Shown: piece after piece, positions 55,201-63,420 of the stretch | How positions within the stretch are numbered: the stretch's first letter is position 1 | How the letters are laid out: each line of letters opens with the position of its first letter | Source of the DNA: Luidia sarsii | Lineage: Eukaryota > Echinodermata > Asteroidea > Paxillosida > Luidiidae | Assembly: GCA_949987565.1 (NCBI GenBank) | Contig: OX465110.1 | Coordinates: 1,398,233 to 1,462,232 of the forward strand | Reading direction: 5' to 3' | DNA length: 64,000 nt | Program-made: the position numbers and the translations under genes | Notes under the pieces: generated by a model | Seen by the model: only the letters and a program-made list of their open reading frames with translations | Database searches by the model: none | What the model was told of the DNA's origin: nothing

Positions 55201-57121
55201 AGTAGGGTCGTTTCCACTGTCCCAAATGAACACGATTATTTGAATCACGATTCAAACTCCACTTTTTCTGTGTGTGGACACAATAGACATGATTATTAGT
55301 GGGATTCGAATCGCGATTCAGACTCAATGATTAGTGAGACCTTTTTCAAATAATTGTATTCATTTGCGATGCGATGTGTGTGGGAATGCTTCACAGAATC
55401 GCACCAGGTTTTTTTTTTTATCCCACAATGCACTGCTCATGCTCTGACTGACAGGAAGTGCCGTGCGTGTTCTCCCTGCATGGGTCACCCTCAAGGACAC
55501 ACCCACTGTTGACCACAACTGCTAACCACAATCGGCTCGCAATGTTTTTGCCTACAGGTGTGAACGCGGGACATTACAAGCTTTTGAATCGCGATAATTT
55601 GTGACCAGCCACTGGTGCCCGCTTGCCTCCCACTCAGATTGGTAAAAACTAAAAAGACACCGTCACAAAGTCTTGCTTGCCTACTGTAGCCTGTAGGAGA
55701 GCCAGGGATGGGGCAGCTAATAGAGGCAGGCTGTCCTAATGATAAAAATGCCAAGAACATCTCAAAGTAATACGACAAATTTGCAAACTGGATGCCTACC
55801 CGGTACTCTCATAAATGACCGACTTTTGCAGTTTTGATCCAAGCACTACCTTTCTCAAAGGCATTCATGTGAATTTGTAAACAAAATGACAACATGACAA
55901 ATATACTTCAATGAGGGTTTTCCCTACTCCACGTCCATGTAAACAGTACACACTATGCTCAGTGCTTTGCCCGATTGCCTGCTGAAAAAAATACAGGCAG
56001 CTTGGGTGGGATTCAAAACCCCCGACTTCTGCTTTCTAAAGGACGTCTTCACCACTGGACCACCGAGTTGGTCGAGGCCATGTGGTGGATTTGAATCTGT
56101 ATAGCGGCTGGTACCACATTGCATCACTGAGAAAACATAATGTATGTACATTGTACAAACATGTGTGAATTAACACAGCACTGTGAATATGTGGTTGGGT
56201 TTTTAAAAGTTTGAGTTCATTTTCTTTTACACACACATGTATGGAACATAATTATTAACACGGCACACTGATGTAATATTTACCCAGATGTGAATCCATG
56301 AATGAGTTGATTACATCAGCAACTCTAGGTATTCAACGTATAGTACACGTAATTTGTTTAAATTAATGGAGGGGGAGGGAGGTCGTGAATCACCAATAAC
56401 CAAACATGCACACGTGTAATGAATATTACACGTACATTGTACATGTAAGTACATGTACATGCACATGTATACATTTACAGTATACACTGTACATGTACAT
56501 GGTGTGGGACTACACTACATGTAGTTAGTATTATTACAAGTGCAGCATCTGTGTCTGAACTACAGTACATGTATGTACATGTACTTACATGTACTGCCAT
56601 CCACTACCAAGTGTTTTCCTGCCACAACTAAACTGTATCTCAAAGGCGAAATGCAGACAAAGATCTAGTACAGTACATGTATCAACAAGAATGAGGATAA
56701 ATCAATCAGACTTCAAGGCTTAGGAAAGCCCACATATACATGTATGAAGTACTACTAATACACATTTGTACATGTTGTAATTTTGTTTTACACACAATGT
56801 ACATATCTTGGATGATCTAATATTATAATACATACAATACATACATGTAGTAGGATTGTGCCAGTTGTGATGATATTTCATTTGACGGGTAGGACTACAA
56901 AACTTCAATTCTGTCTACTCTTAACCATCCTCACATCCATGTCTCATACTTAGCGTATCAATCATTATCATCATGTCTAAAAAAATGGATCACAAATTAT
57001 TGGATGCATACATGTAATTTAGGGAATAGTCTACAAATGTGGGTTAATGCGATGATTTTCTTCTTTTTTCCGTGGTGCCGATGTTACACTTTGAGAATGA
57101 GAGTGCTTACCAAGTCCCCAT
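19000..57121 (-). CDS. DUF4062-NACHT-WD40 protein (NWD1/NWD2-like), 12 exons, 1358 residues
   Basis: A STAND-type NTPase with a WD40 propeller, related to vertebrate NWD1/NWD2; such proteins are thought to assemble signalling complexes on nucleotide binding. Exons (transcript order): 57121-57111, 35181-34772, 27820-27618, 26573-26318, 25838-25636, 24844-24664, 24064-23724, 23114-22905, 22675-20939, 20589-20405, 19890-19766, 19214-19000. All have GT-AG borders and sum to 1359 codons including TAG. Layout: residues 1-12 lipidation-like start; ~13-120 disordered, Pro/Lys/Glu-rich; ~128-360 DUF4062-type region ([22 protein letters not shown]); NACHT with Walker A GAAGAGKT (~471-478) and Walker [12 protein letters not shown] (~557-567); winged-helix/helical region ([18 protein letters not shown]); WD repeats from ~980 to the end. 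Human NWD1/2 are longer (about 1560-1740), mainly in the propeller. Orthology to NWD1 or NWD2 specifically is undecided. Confidence 0.92.
19766..19890 (-). CDS. NACHT-WD gene exon 11 (WD blade)
   Basis: Acceptor TTACAG and donor GTGAGT. It encodes [20 protein letters not shown] through [11 protein letters not shown], a classic GH...WD repeat. Confidence 0.93.
20140..20265 (+). repeat. Family 4 right half
   Basis: CTGACGACGGGCAGAGTACA, ACACTACCC, then AAAATGTTGAG, GGCTCTTTTCAGAAGCC and the end GGCGTCACCGCAAACCTCC. Confidence 0.7.
20405..20589 (-). CDS. NACHT-WD gene exon 10 (WD blades)
   Basis: Acceptor GTTTAG and donor GTAAGT. It encodes [20 protein letters not shown] and [19 protein letters not shown], then [12 protein letters not shown]: one complete WD repeat and the end of another. 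Confidence 0.93.
20665..20732 (+). repeat. Family 4 terminal fragment
   Basis: ACATGGTGTCACCGCAAACC followed by the outer flank TTCCTATATTGATTAACCCA and ACCATGCAAAGCC. Confidence 0.65.
20939..22675 (-). CDS. NACHT-WD gene exon 9, long exon: end of NACHT, helical region, first WD blades
   Basis: A 579-codon exon with acceptor GATAG and donor GTAAGT. It starts [19 protein letters not shown] and passes [13 protein letters not shown] and [20 protein letters not shown] (winged-helix-like, as in NWD proteins). A helical stretch follows, then WD blades with endings such as [19 protein letters not shown] and [16 protein letters not shown]. Confidence 0.95.
22775..22892. repeat. MITE-like element (family 5) beside NACHT-WD exon 8
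   Basis: Same interior as 7561-7699 (GATGAGTGATGCACAAAAAC, ACGATGGGTTATCCATCGTA). It ends about 12 bases from the exon 8 donor. Confidence 0.7.
22905..23114 (-). CDS. NACHT-WD gene exon 8 (Walker B)
   Basis: Acceptor ACCCAG and donor GTAAGG; 70 codons. It encodes [19 protein letters not shown] (Walker B with the extended acidic motif) and [15 protein letters not shown] (sensor-1-like strand). Confidence 0.93.
23230..23350. repeat. Family 3 palindrome with internal duplication
   Basis: Arms start AATCTCAAAAGTTAGA and meet in a centre where CTTTGAAAGGTCCTGCTAGG is tandemly duplicated. It lies in the NACHT-WD intron before exon 8. Confidence 0.8.
23430..23505 (+). repeat. Family 2 tRNA-like fragment
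   Basis: GGGTGGCAAAGCAGGAGTCA and GGTTCAAATCCTGCCCGAGC match the 3' half of the family 2 tRNA-like part. Confidence 0.6.
23525..23671 (+). repeat. tRNA-like repeat (family 1), D arm deleted
   Basis: Body CCCCACCCCGGCAAAGGCAG and GGCCGCCATCTAA, then a shortened tRNA-like part with B box GGTTCGAGTCC. It lies in the NACHT-WD intron before exon 8. Confidence 0.75.
23724..24064 (-). CDS. NACHT-WD gene exon 7 (Walker A)
   Basis: The acceptor is TTTTTTTCAG at 24065; a nearer CAG before GAGCTACAG would break the frame. Donor GTAAGT. It encodes [18 protein letters not shown], then [19 protein letters not shown] and [18 protein letters not shown], the P-loop and following strand of a NACHT NTPase. 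Confidence 0.93.
24664..24844 (-). CDS. NACHT-WD gene exon 6
   Basis: Acceptor CTCAAG and donor GTGAGT. It encodes [20 protein letters not shown] through [10 protein letters not shown], largely helical, preceding the NACHT domain. Confidence 0.88.
24990..25430 (+). repeat. Degenerate GGTTTNG repeats, then GATTTTGGTTTG array
   Basis: GGGTTTAGGGTTAGGGTTTG-like words pass into a clean array of GATTTTGGTT units at ~25284-25412. It lies in the intron between exons 5 and 6 of the NACHT-WD gene. Confidence 0.85.
25636..25838 (-). CDS. NACHT-WD gene exon 5
   Basis: Acceptor GGGCAG and donor GTGGGC. It encodes [29 protein letters not shown] and [11 protein letters not shown]. This is the linker region between DUF4062 and NACHT; phase fits both neighbours. 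Confidence 0.88.
26028..26313 (+). repeat. Minisatellite, CCATGTCTTGGTGACCACAC unit
   Basis: About nine to ten variant copies of a ~16-33 base unit. It fills the intron between exons 4 and 5 and reaches the exon 4 donor. Confidence 0.9.
26318..26573 (-). CDS. NACHT-WD gene exon 4
   Basis: Acceptor CGCAG and donor GTGGGT. It encodes [19 protein letters not shown] through KEERYMAS, aligning with the FVGLLGEKYGN segment and following helix of NWD2. The donor itself lies in the edge of a minisatellite. Confidence 0.88.
26904..27545 (+). repeat. 21-bp minisatellite, ~30 copies
   Basis: Unit CACCAAGGCAATGACCAGGG plus one base. Variants alternate AAGG/GAGG and CAATG/CAGTG. The length divides by three and lacks stops, which creates long false reading frames. 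Confidence 0.95.
27618..27820 (-). CDS. NACHT-WD gene exon 3 (DUF4062)
   Basis: Acceptor CTCCAG and donor GTGAGG. It encodes [20 protein letters not shown] through STGPNFM. ERNAL-x-E-x-VYPKLR is the recognisable DUF4062 core shared with NWD2 and TEP1-type proteins. Confidence 0.93.
27928..28167. repeat. MITE-like element with CCTTTTCCAAAACCCGG ends
   Basis: Left end GGGTCCTTTTCCAAAACCCG and right end CGGGTTTTGGAAAAGGGCCC are inverted repeats about 240 bp apart. Confidence 0.7.
30533..30990 (+). repeat. (GGGATG/GGAATG)n array
   Basis: Hexamer tract of about 450 bases in intron 2 of the NACHT-WD gene. Confidence 0.95.
32615..32692. repeat. Family 3 palindrome
   Basis: GGGCCTAACGTTTCGATCC faces GGATCAAAACGTCAGGCCC; the left flank carries the long family arm GTTGCAAACTGCTTACTGAC. 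Confidence 0.8.
33855..34512 (+). repeat. 85-bp minisatellite, ~7.7 copies
   Basis: Unit starts CAGCCTTGGCTGGCAGTC and includes GACTAGTCACCCCTTCCCAG; copies diverge by a few bases. It lies about 260 bases from NACHT-WD exon 2. Confidence 0.95.
34544..34620 (-). repeat. tRNA-like repeat (family 1)
   Basis: Reverse copy with GACTGGACATGGACTTGAAC and GAGCTCTAACCACCTGAGAT, close to NACHT-WD exon 2. It borders the 85-bp minisatellite. Confidence 0.7.
34772..35181 (-). CDS. NACHT-WD gene exon 2 (disordered N-terminus, start of DUF4062)
   Basis: The acceptor is a long pyrimidine tract ending CGACAG at 35182; the donor is GTGAGT. It encodes [18 protein letters not shown]..., a run of proline-rich sequence ([13 protein letters not shown]), then [18 protein letters not shown] and [12 protein letters not shown]. 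The last segment is the first beta-strand of the DUF4062 region, aligning with RSVRVFISANPE of NWD2. GC-rich codon use matches the other exons. Confidence 0.9.
37336..37984 (+). repeat. CT-rich pyrimidine tract
   Basis: About 650 bases of CTCTCTCC and CCCTCCCTAT words, almost no purines on the + strand. Confidence 0.95.
39636..40265. repeat. TACATGTA / ACCGGT cluster
   Basis: Dense runs of GTACATGTACATG and GTACCGGTAC. Similar clusters lie at 48663-48765, 52535-52640, 56425-56600 and 58660-59030. Confidence 0.85.
42098..42225. repeat. Perfect 62-bp inverted repeat with GAAA loop (family 4)
   Basis: Arms 42098-42159 and 42164-42225 are exact reverse complements around GAAA. Ends are ATAATAGGTTTGCGGTGACA and complement. 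Confidence 0.95.
42855..42990. promoter_or_regulatory. CpG cluster with a CRE palindrome (TGACGTCA at 42949-42956)
   Basis: A short block with many CpGs (CCGCGTCGCGCTGCCG, GTGCGACGGC) and one full cAMP-response-element palindrome in intron 1 of the NACHT-WD gene. Could be an alternative promoter or enhancer; no exon was identified. Confidence 0.25.
43845..44112 (+). repeat. (GGGAGA/GGCAGA)n array
   Basis: Hexamer array in which blocks of GGGAGA and GGCAGA alternate. Confidence 0.95.
44938..45165 (+). repeat. GCAGGATTCTGCAGGATTCA repeats
   Basis: TGCAGGATT-x-TGCAGGATT-x-AGGGCA units repeated four to five times with a ~60-110 base spacing. Confidence 0.7.
46117..46284. repeat. TIR foldback element, family 2 without tRNA-like part
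   Basis: Ends AATGAGGGTTTCCCTAC and GTAGGGAAAACCCTCATT are inverted repeats. Inside, GCTTTGCCCGATTGCCAGCA faces an inverted GCGGGCAAAGCACC, so it is two head-to-head ends. Confidence 0.7.
46877..47022. repeat. Loop-less palindrome, ~73-bp arms
   Basis: Symmetric about TGTACA at 46948-46953. Arms contain GAGTAACTTGGACCCGACAA and complement, with one mismatch and a few indels. Confidence 0.9.
49886..50109. repeat. 105-bp inverted repeat with 14-base loop (family 4)
   Basis: Arms 49886-49990 and 50005-50109 pair with only about two mismatches. Ends are TAGGAAGGTTTGCGGTGACA and complement. Confidence 0.93.
50377..50465 (+). repeat. Family 3 single arm
   Basis: GTTGCAAACTGCTTACTGAC ... GGGCCTGACGTTTTGATCC without a reverse partner. 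Similar single arms lie near 13335, 28263, 29341, 31527, 46728, 48490, 53611 and 61076. Confidence 0.7.
51397..51484. repeat. Family 3 foldback with spacer
   Basis: CCTGATGTTCCGATCCTAGC faces GCTAGGATCGAAACATTAGG around a ~40-base interior. Confidence 0.75.
51601..51664. repeat. Family 3 palindrome, left arm shortened
   Basis: GATCCTAGCAGGACCTTTCTC faces GAGAAAGGTCCTGCTAGGC and continues GAAACGTCAGGCCC. Confidence 0.75.
53367..53436. repeat. 31-bp inverted repeat (TTCCACTGGACTTATTTTGG type)
   Basis: Arms 53367-53397 and 53406-53436 around GAGACGAT with one mismatch. Confidence 0.9.
54054..54138 (+). repeat. tRNA-like repeat (family 1) with TACATGTA in its anticodon region
   Basis: TAGCTCAGATGGTAAGAGC and B box GGTTCAAGTCC are intact. 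The anticodon arm is lengthened by GGTACATGTACA. Confidence 0.75.
54377..54740. repeat. Possible MITE with CCCGGGGAA-type internal repeats
   Basis: TTCACACT near the left and AGTGTGAA near the right, with CCCCGGGGAA, CCTGGGGAA and CCAGGGGA words repeated between. Borders are uncertain. Confidence 0.35.
55909..56146 (-). repeat. TIR element with internal tRNA-like part (family 2)
   Basis: CAATGAGGGTTTTCCCTAC at one end; CAGTGCTTTGCCCGATTGCC inside; then GGGATTCAAAACCCCC and CACTGGACCACCGAGTTGG. Same order as the copy at 3155. Confidence 0.7.
57111..57121 (-). CDS. NACHT-WD gene, first coding exon (11 coding bases)
   Basis: On the - strand the sequence reads CTCGCCATGGGGACTTG and then donor GTAAGC. 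ATG at 57121-57119 has a strong Kozak context (GCCATGG). An in-frame TGA lies 42 bases upstream. The 11 coding bases join the T that opens exon 2 to give M-G-T-C and then M-G-N-R-R-S-S. The correct phase, Kozak context and location in a CpG-rich block support it. Distance (22 kb) and the lack of transcript data keep it an inference. If it is wrong, translation would start at the ATG at 35180. Confidence 0.65.
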
Positions 57122-57620
57122 GGCGAGAGAACAGGACGATCTCTTCCCGACTAGATCTAGACGTCACCAGGACCGGCGTGGGCTCTTGGCGGACACCCTG
57201 CTGAGTGCTGGTCCCGTGTTATAATGCCGGCCAATGCCAGGAATCCCAGCGAGCCTGGAGCCCTGTCAGGACTCCCTCGTCCGCTCCTAGCACAGACCGC
57301 CCGCCGATACAAGGCTTGCCTCCCCCTCTCTCTCTCCTCCCCTCGCCCCTTCCTCCTCCCTGCTCAACTTCCTTGCCCCGTGCAAAGTGACGGCGGGTCT
57401 CTTCCGAACGGCGCCTACAGATTCTCAAGGAGGGGAGGAGAATCCTCCAGTCTGTTGCTCTATCTCAACCCTCGCCTCTCTCTCACTCTCTCTCTCTCTC
57501 TCTCTCTCTCGAGATCGACCCCTCTGTGTTTCTCTCCGGCAGAAAATGGATGAAGTGGGCGTAGAGAGGACGTGATCCGCCGAATCCACAGCTGGGACGA
57601 GAGGGCACATCCGATGAGGG
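57122..57620 (-). promoter_or_regulatory. CpG-rich 5' exon / promoter block of the NACHT-WD gene (inferred)
   Basis: About 500 bases with clustered CpGs (GACGTC, CCGGCG, ACGGCGG, ACGGCGCC) that stand out from the AT-rich surroundings. It lies directly upstream of the predicted start codon on the - strand. It includes a CT/GA tract at 57470-57515. It probably holds the 5' UTR and transcription start; the start site cannot be fixed from sequence. Confidence 0.5.
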
Positions 57621-59382
57621 TCACCAGCGCAGCTTACACATCCACCATCATGAAGACTACGGCAAATACTGTAGTACACTCCCAGCTGGGCCTGCTGAAG
57701 GACTAGCTACATGTACTATGACTGAATGCTACACAATTCATATAACCCTGCCTCAGCCTACACTAGAGTACAGTACACCACTGCACTCAAGCACTATTCA
57801 TGGTGAACCACATACAGGCTACATCAGTACATGCCCTCCATAGGGTATTATGATCATGTGCATTGTATGGCTGTGCTACAGCTAACCCCAGCCACCCGCA
57901 CAGTCCCAGCACTGCCGTCCACAAAGCACTGTGGTGCTTCACCAGCACTGCGCTAGCTGTCCATGCACACACACTCAGCTCAGACATGTACACAAACTCC
58001 CATGGTGCATTGTGGGTGCTGACAGTGGTGACCATGGCAGTTTGTTTGTTGGTTGGACACTGTCTGCTAACAGAGGGCGGCAGATAGGTTTTGTGGGGGG
58101 TGGGGGAGGCACATGTCAGAACAGCCATGCTGTAGACATAAGCTAATGAATGGTACACAGTACCTGCCATGCTGATTCACAAATCACACAATAGCACTGT
58201 GATAAACAAACAGAACCTCAAGGTACATGTATCAGATTGTGTCTAGTTCTCTCACAGTCAAGGAGCAATTCAGTGTACATGACTGTACAGGGTTTGCCTG
58301 CATGTTAGACTGTGGCATGCCTCAATGCTCTGATAGACCACCTCAGTCTCAGTTCTTTGTCTCCAAAACTAGCCACCACAATGAGGTCAAAGTCAGTCTA
58401 GAGAGATGAACACCTAGCAGAAGCACTCCAGCATGTATACAGTGTGATGCATACAGGATTTCTCCTGACAACTTGCACTGTATGTTCCTGCATGCATACA
58501 TACCGGTACATGTATACATGTACTACAGTGCTTGAGACAAATTCCCAAACCAAATTGAACCTCCTGCAACCTCCACAGTATGCCAAACTCATTTATTGAG
58601 CAAATAATTGGTTGCAACCTTAGACTCCCACAAATCTTGGGGAACCCTTTAAGGACATACATGTATAAAGTATGTAAATCAATACATGTACATGTACCGG
58701 TATGTGTTTATTGGATTTGTGCACATTGAATGTACATGTACATTGTGTGTGTACAGTGTATACACAATACCCTATAGAGCATTAGAGCATACTGTATGTG
58801 TACATGTACAATGTTTGTACATGTCTGTAGTACATGAAGCACAGATTAAAACAGTCGTGCTTCAGATATGACCGAAGGACAAGGACTAAACCAGTTAATA
58901 GTTGTACATGTAATGTACATACTGTATCATGATCAGTTATATACAGTACAATTGAACGTGTACATGTGAAACAGGGTACTGTACTATACACGTGTACCCA
59001 CTGAAATACATGTATGTACATGTAATTGTTATATTTTGTGAGCACTGTGCACAGATACTAGGTAGGCCCTACATGTTTATATGCAGGAAGCACCACTGTA
59101 GAAGACAGCACCAGCTAACCTTTGCTCATGAATGCATTTCACAAGCATTTGACAAGCCAGATATCTATGTGTATCGTGCAACTGAGTGACTGGCTGGACC
59201 ACATACAGAGTATTTTCATTTTCCATTTTGTTTGGCAACATTACAGTATATACAGTTAATACACAGAATAAATGACCTGCAGTTTCAGCATGAACCACTG
59301 ATAAGTTTGGTGAAATATCCTCTTGGGACATCACAAGCAGCTACAAGAGTCTCCGCTGTCAAACCAGTTCTGAACTGCTCTC

Positions 59383-59660
<278 letters not shown>

Positions 59661-60706
59661 CCTCCCCTCATCTCTTTTACTATTCATCAAGACCTCTGTC
59701 CTCTCCACCACATCACTTTTAAGCATATAAAGCCTGGCTTCTTCATAAGTATACATTTGTTCACTGCATTTCATCATGGTTACAACTCATCAGAAGAAAA
59801 AAAGGAATTGCAAAATGCAAAGAAAAGGGGCATTGAATCAGACTGACAATCCACCAAAAAGTAAAGAGCGCCCTCTGTTGGCCAGAGAAAAACCTCAAGC
59901 AATCCAATGGGCCCTGTGTGTGTGGGAGGGGAGGGGAGGGGAGAGGATCAGGAGGGGAGAGGAGGGAAGGGGGAGGTTCATCATCAGGGCTTCTAATTGC
60001 CAGGGTCATCAGGCCAGGGCAAGGCTGCATGGGGTCACAGGGAGCCACATCTTGCAATAATCTCCATTTATTCAGCTGCACCCATATGGGGCCTGTCTGT
60101 GCAGAAAGATTAATTGGATGGCAATAAGGGTAGGGCCTAGAGCCACACCTGCCAATGAGGGGTAGAGGAAGGGGGGAGGGGAGGGGGTTACCAGGTTGCC
60201 AATTGGGGATGAGATAGGGAAGGAATAAGGCATCCTATAGGACAATCGAGAGTAAGCACACTGGGGCAGAAACAGAATCGGTAGACATAGAATTGGAAGA
60301 CCATGAACATTCTAAAATATCTGCACATCACTAGTGTGCACCTGTTGGTTGGAGGTACATCATGTATACTTGATGAATTGCAAACGCTTGGCAATTCATC
60401 AGCGGCCTACAGTCCAAAGGTATTTTACTGCATGTTTACTGTAAGTGCACCACACAATTACTCAGAGGTAACAGGTGCATTTCCGTGATTTAAATGGCTT
60501 GAATGTGATCCGCAGATGGTGTCATTGACACTAATTTGCAGATACATGCAGCACATGGTTATCACAAGTTGGAGGAGTGCATACACTTATGTACACGTAC
60601 GTGCATGCACATAATTATGTACCTGTAGGTACATGTACAGGTACATCTGGGCCTAAATTCATTTCACTGACCTGCATTCTATTATCCTTTGCTTAAAAGT
60701 GAAGTT

Positions 60707-61032
60707 TGCGGAGAGGGAGATGGAGAGGGAGAGGGAGAGAGAGAGGGTGAGGCAGGGACAGAGGCAGAGGCAGAGCCAGAGGCAGAGGCAGAGGCAGAGC
60801 CAGAGGCAGAGGGAGAGCAAGAGGCAGAGGCAGAGGGAGAGCCAGAGGCAGGGGCAGAGCCAGAGCCAGAGGCAGAGGGAGAGCCAGAGGCAGAGGTAGA
60901 GCCAGAGGCAGAGGGAGAGCCAGAGGCAGAGGCAGAGCCAGAGGCAGGGGCAGAGGCAGAGGCAGGGGCAGAGGTAGAGACAGAGACAGAGACAGAGGCA
61001 GAGGCAGAGGCAGAGCTAGAGGCAGAGGGAGC
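60707..61032 (+). repeat. (GAGGCA)n array
   Basis: GAGGCA/GAGCCA/GAGGGA hexamers for ~320 bases; related to the 43845 array. Confidence 0.95.
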
Positions 61033-62369
61033 AAATGATTGTGTATCTACACGTCACTGAAACCTAGGTTCCTTCTGCCTTTGAGAAAAGTCCTAGGATC
61101 GAACCATCGGGCATTCTGAATTTGTTGAGGTTTTTCTAATTTGCCAAAAATTTCCCTGTGTATTACCCTAACATGCATGCATGAGTAACCAAATAGTTGA
61201 ACCCTGTGGATACAAGTAAAATGCATGCCAACAAGTGCAGACTGTACGTGCAGACTGCACAGTATACATGTTGCGCATCTTGTAATGAGATGTCTAGCAA
61301 TTAACCTTTTGTACACACACGGGCGTGCTGTAATGCGTGTTCGAAGGCTACCTACATGAACAACAGGCTACGGTATTAATGCCCACGGTTGGGTGGTATT
61401 GACAAGGCTGATGTAAAACGGTACCCCGACATAGATAGGGTGGGGCCTTAAAGGGGCGTGTGTACGGAGAAGGGTGCCGCGGAAAATCTTAGAAACTGGG
61501 TCTGCGGTCTTAAAGGGATGCACATCTTCAGAAGGGTAGGGACTATGATAAATGGGATGCTACATTGTGTATGAAGAGTCTTACATTTGTAAAGGGAAAT
61601 GTCTTGGAAGACATTTTGTCTATTATCGCTCTTTTTCCTCATCCTCGATCCTCCTCCTCCTCATGATGGTCCTACTCCTCATCCTCTTCATTTTGTACCT
61701 CTTCATCTACAGTACATGAAGACCACATGTGGAATTCAGGATAAAAACAAAATTCTCCACCAAAATTTCAACCAGACCAACTTTTCATAGCAAATGCCTC
61801 ATGAATATGCAGTAGGTGGTGTCAGAGGCCAAAGTTCAACCGAGAGTGCCAGCCAGGATCCTACCGTAGCATCTCGAGGGGCCCTGGTCCATCCCAAGAC
61901 ATATCGAATTGCAGCCGTTGTCGTACCGTACATGCATGCACGCACTCGGAGATAGCGCGACCGACATGCTGGCTGTGCACACAGGAATAATTAACCCATA
62001 TCGTGGAGCCCATTGTGTGCAGTGCAGCTCTGAACATTCACGGACCCATTTACACACATGTAGAGCACACCGTGTACTGCTGGCTCCATACATTGTGCAC
62101 ATGGCCATGTGTATGCATGCTTTTGTGTCAAAGTACATGTACAGTTACTAGTCCCTGCAGTACAAGCTGCTGTTCCATATACCACAACCCGTGGGAACGG
62201 AACGCGGGACTGTGGCATACTTCAAAACTCTGTTCAAGGAGAGACACCATTTTCAGATGGGCTGGATCGATGGTGCGACCAAGTTACATTGTATAATGTG
62301 TACATGTTTGCTGGCATCCTAGAGGCATTGGCAGGGTTTGGTGGAGAGACATGCCTTTCATTGGCGGGT

Positions 62370-63420
62370 GGATGGGAAGAGGAGGAAGAGGAGGAAGAGG
62401 ATGGAAGGGAAAAGGAAGGGGGAGGGAAATTATTATGAGGAGTGGAAGGAGGAAGATGATGCGGAGGAGTAGGAGAGGGAGGGAGAGGAGAAGGGGAGGG
62501 AGGGAGAGGAGAAGGGGAGGGAGGGAGAGGAGAAGGAGATGGAGGCAGAGGAGGAGAAGGAGAAGGGAAGAGGGAAAAGGAAGGAGAGGGAAATTATTAT
62601 GAGGAGGAGGGGAGGGTGAGATGATGTGGAGGAGTAGGAGAGAGACTAAGGGGAGAAGGGGAGGGAGGGAGAGGAGAAGGGGAGGGAGAGGAGGAGAAGG
62701 GGAAGGAGGGAGAGGAGGAAAGGAAGGGAAAAGGAAGGAGAGGGAAATTATTATGAGGAGGGGAGGGTGAGATTATGTGGAGGAGGAGGAGAGGGAGGGA
62801 GAGAAGGGGAGGGAGAGGAAAAGGGGAGGGAGGGAGAGGAAAAGGGGAGGGAGGGAGAGGAGGGGAAAGGAGAGGACAGGGAGGGAAATTATTATGAGGA
62901 GCTGAGAGGGGAAGATGATGTTGAGGAGAGATAGAGAGAAGAGAAGGAAAGAGAGGAGGGAGAGGAGGGGAGATGGAGGGAGAGAAGGGGAATGAGGGAG
63001 AGGAGGAGAGGGAGGGGAAGAGGAAGGGGAGGGAAATTATTATGGGGGTGGAGGGAAGGAGATAATGTGGAGGAGAGGGAGGGAGAAGAGAAGGAAAGAG
63101 AGGTAGGGAGAGGAGAGGGAGGGGGAAGAGGAGAGGGAGGGAAAGGAGGAGAGGGAGGGAGAGGAGGGAGAGATGGATGGAGGAGGAGAAGGGGAGAGAG
63201 AGGAGGAGAGGGAATGGAAACGGAAGAGGGAAATTATTATTATGGAGAGGAGGAGTAAGATGGTGTGGAGAAGTGGGAGAGGGAGGGAGAGGAAGAGAGG
63301 GAGGGAGAAGAGGCAGGGAGGCCAATTATGATGATGAGGGGAAGGAGGAGTAGAGGAGGAAGAGGAAAATAAGGAGGGTGAGGAGGATAAAAACAACTAC
63401 ACGGGAGAAATGAGAGCCTA
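62370..63420 (+). repeat. Purine tract with a higher-order repeat
   Basis: GGAGGGAGAGGAGAAGGGG words broken by GGGAAATTATTATGAGGAG about every 140-200 bases (near 62427, 62589, 62746, 62885, 63033, 63230). At least six units. Confidence 0.9.

Larger units (their letters stand above)
35182..57110 (-). other. Intron 1 of the NACHT-WD gene (22 kb), repeat-rich, no other gene seen
   Basis: Bounded by the donor GTAAGC at 57110 and acceptor CGACAG at 35182. It holds a 650-bp CT tract, several TACATGTA clusters, GGGAGA arrays and hairpins at 42098, 46877, 49886 and 53367. One tRNA-like repeat (54054) and two TIR elements (46117, 55909) also lie here. Apart from these I see nothing protein-coding; open frames are low-complexity. 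A CpG cluster at 42855-42990 is the main unique block. Confidence 0.6.

Noticed and set aside
62597..63396. 240-residue Pro/Ser/Leu frame on the - strand
   Set aside because: Translation of the purine-rich satellite; no domain and no splice support.
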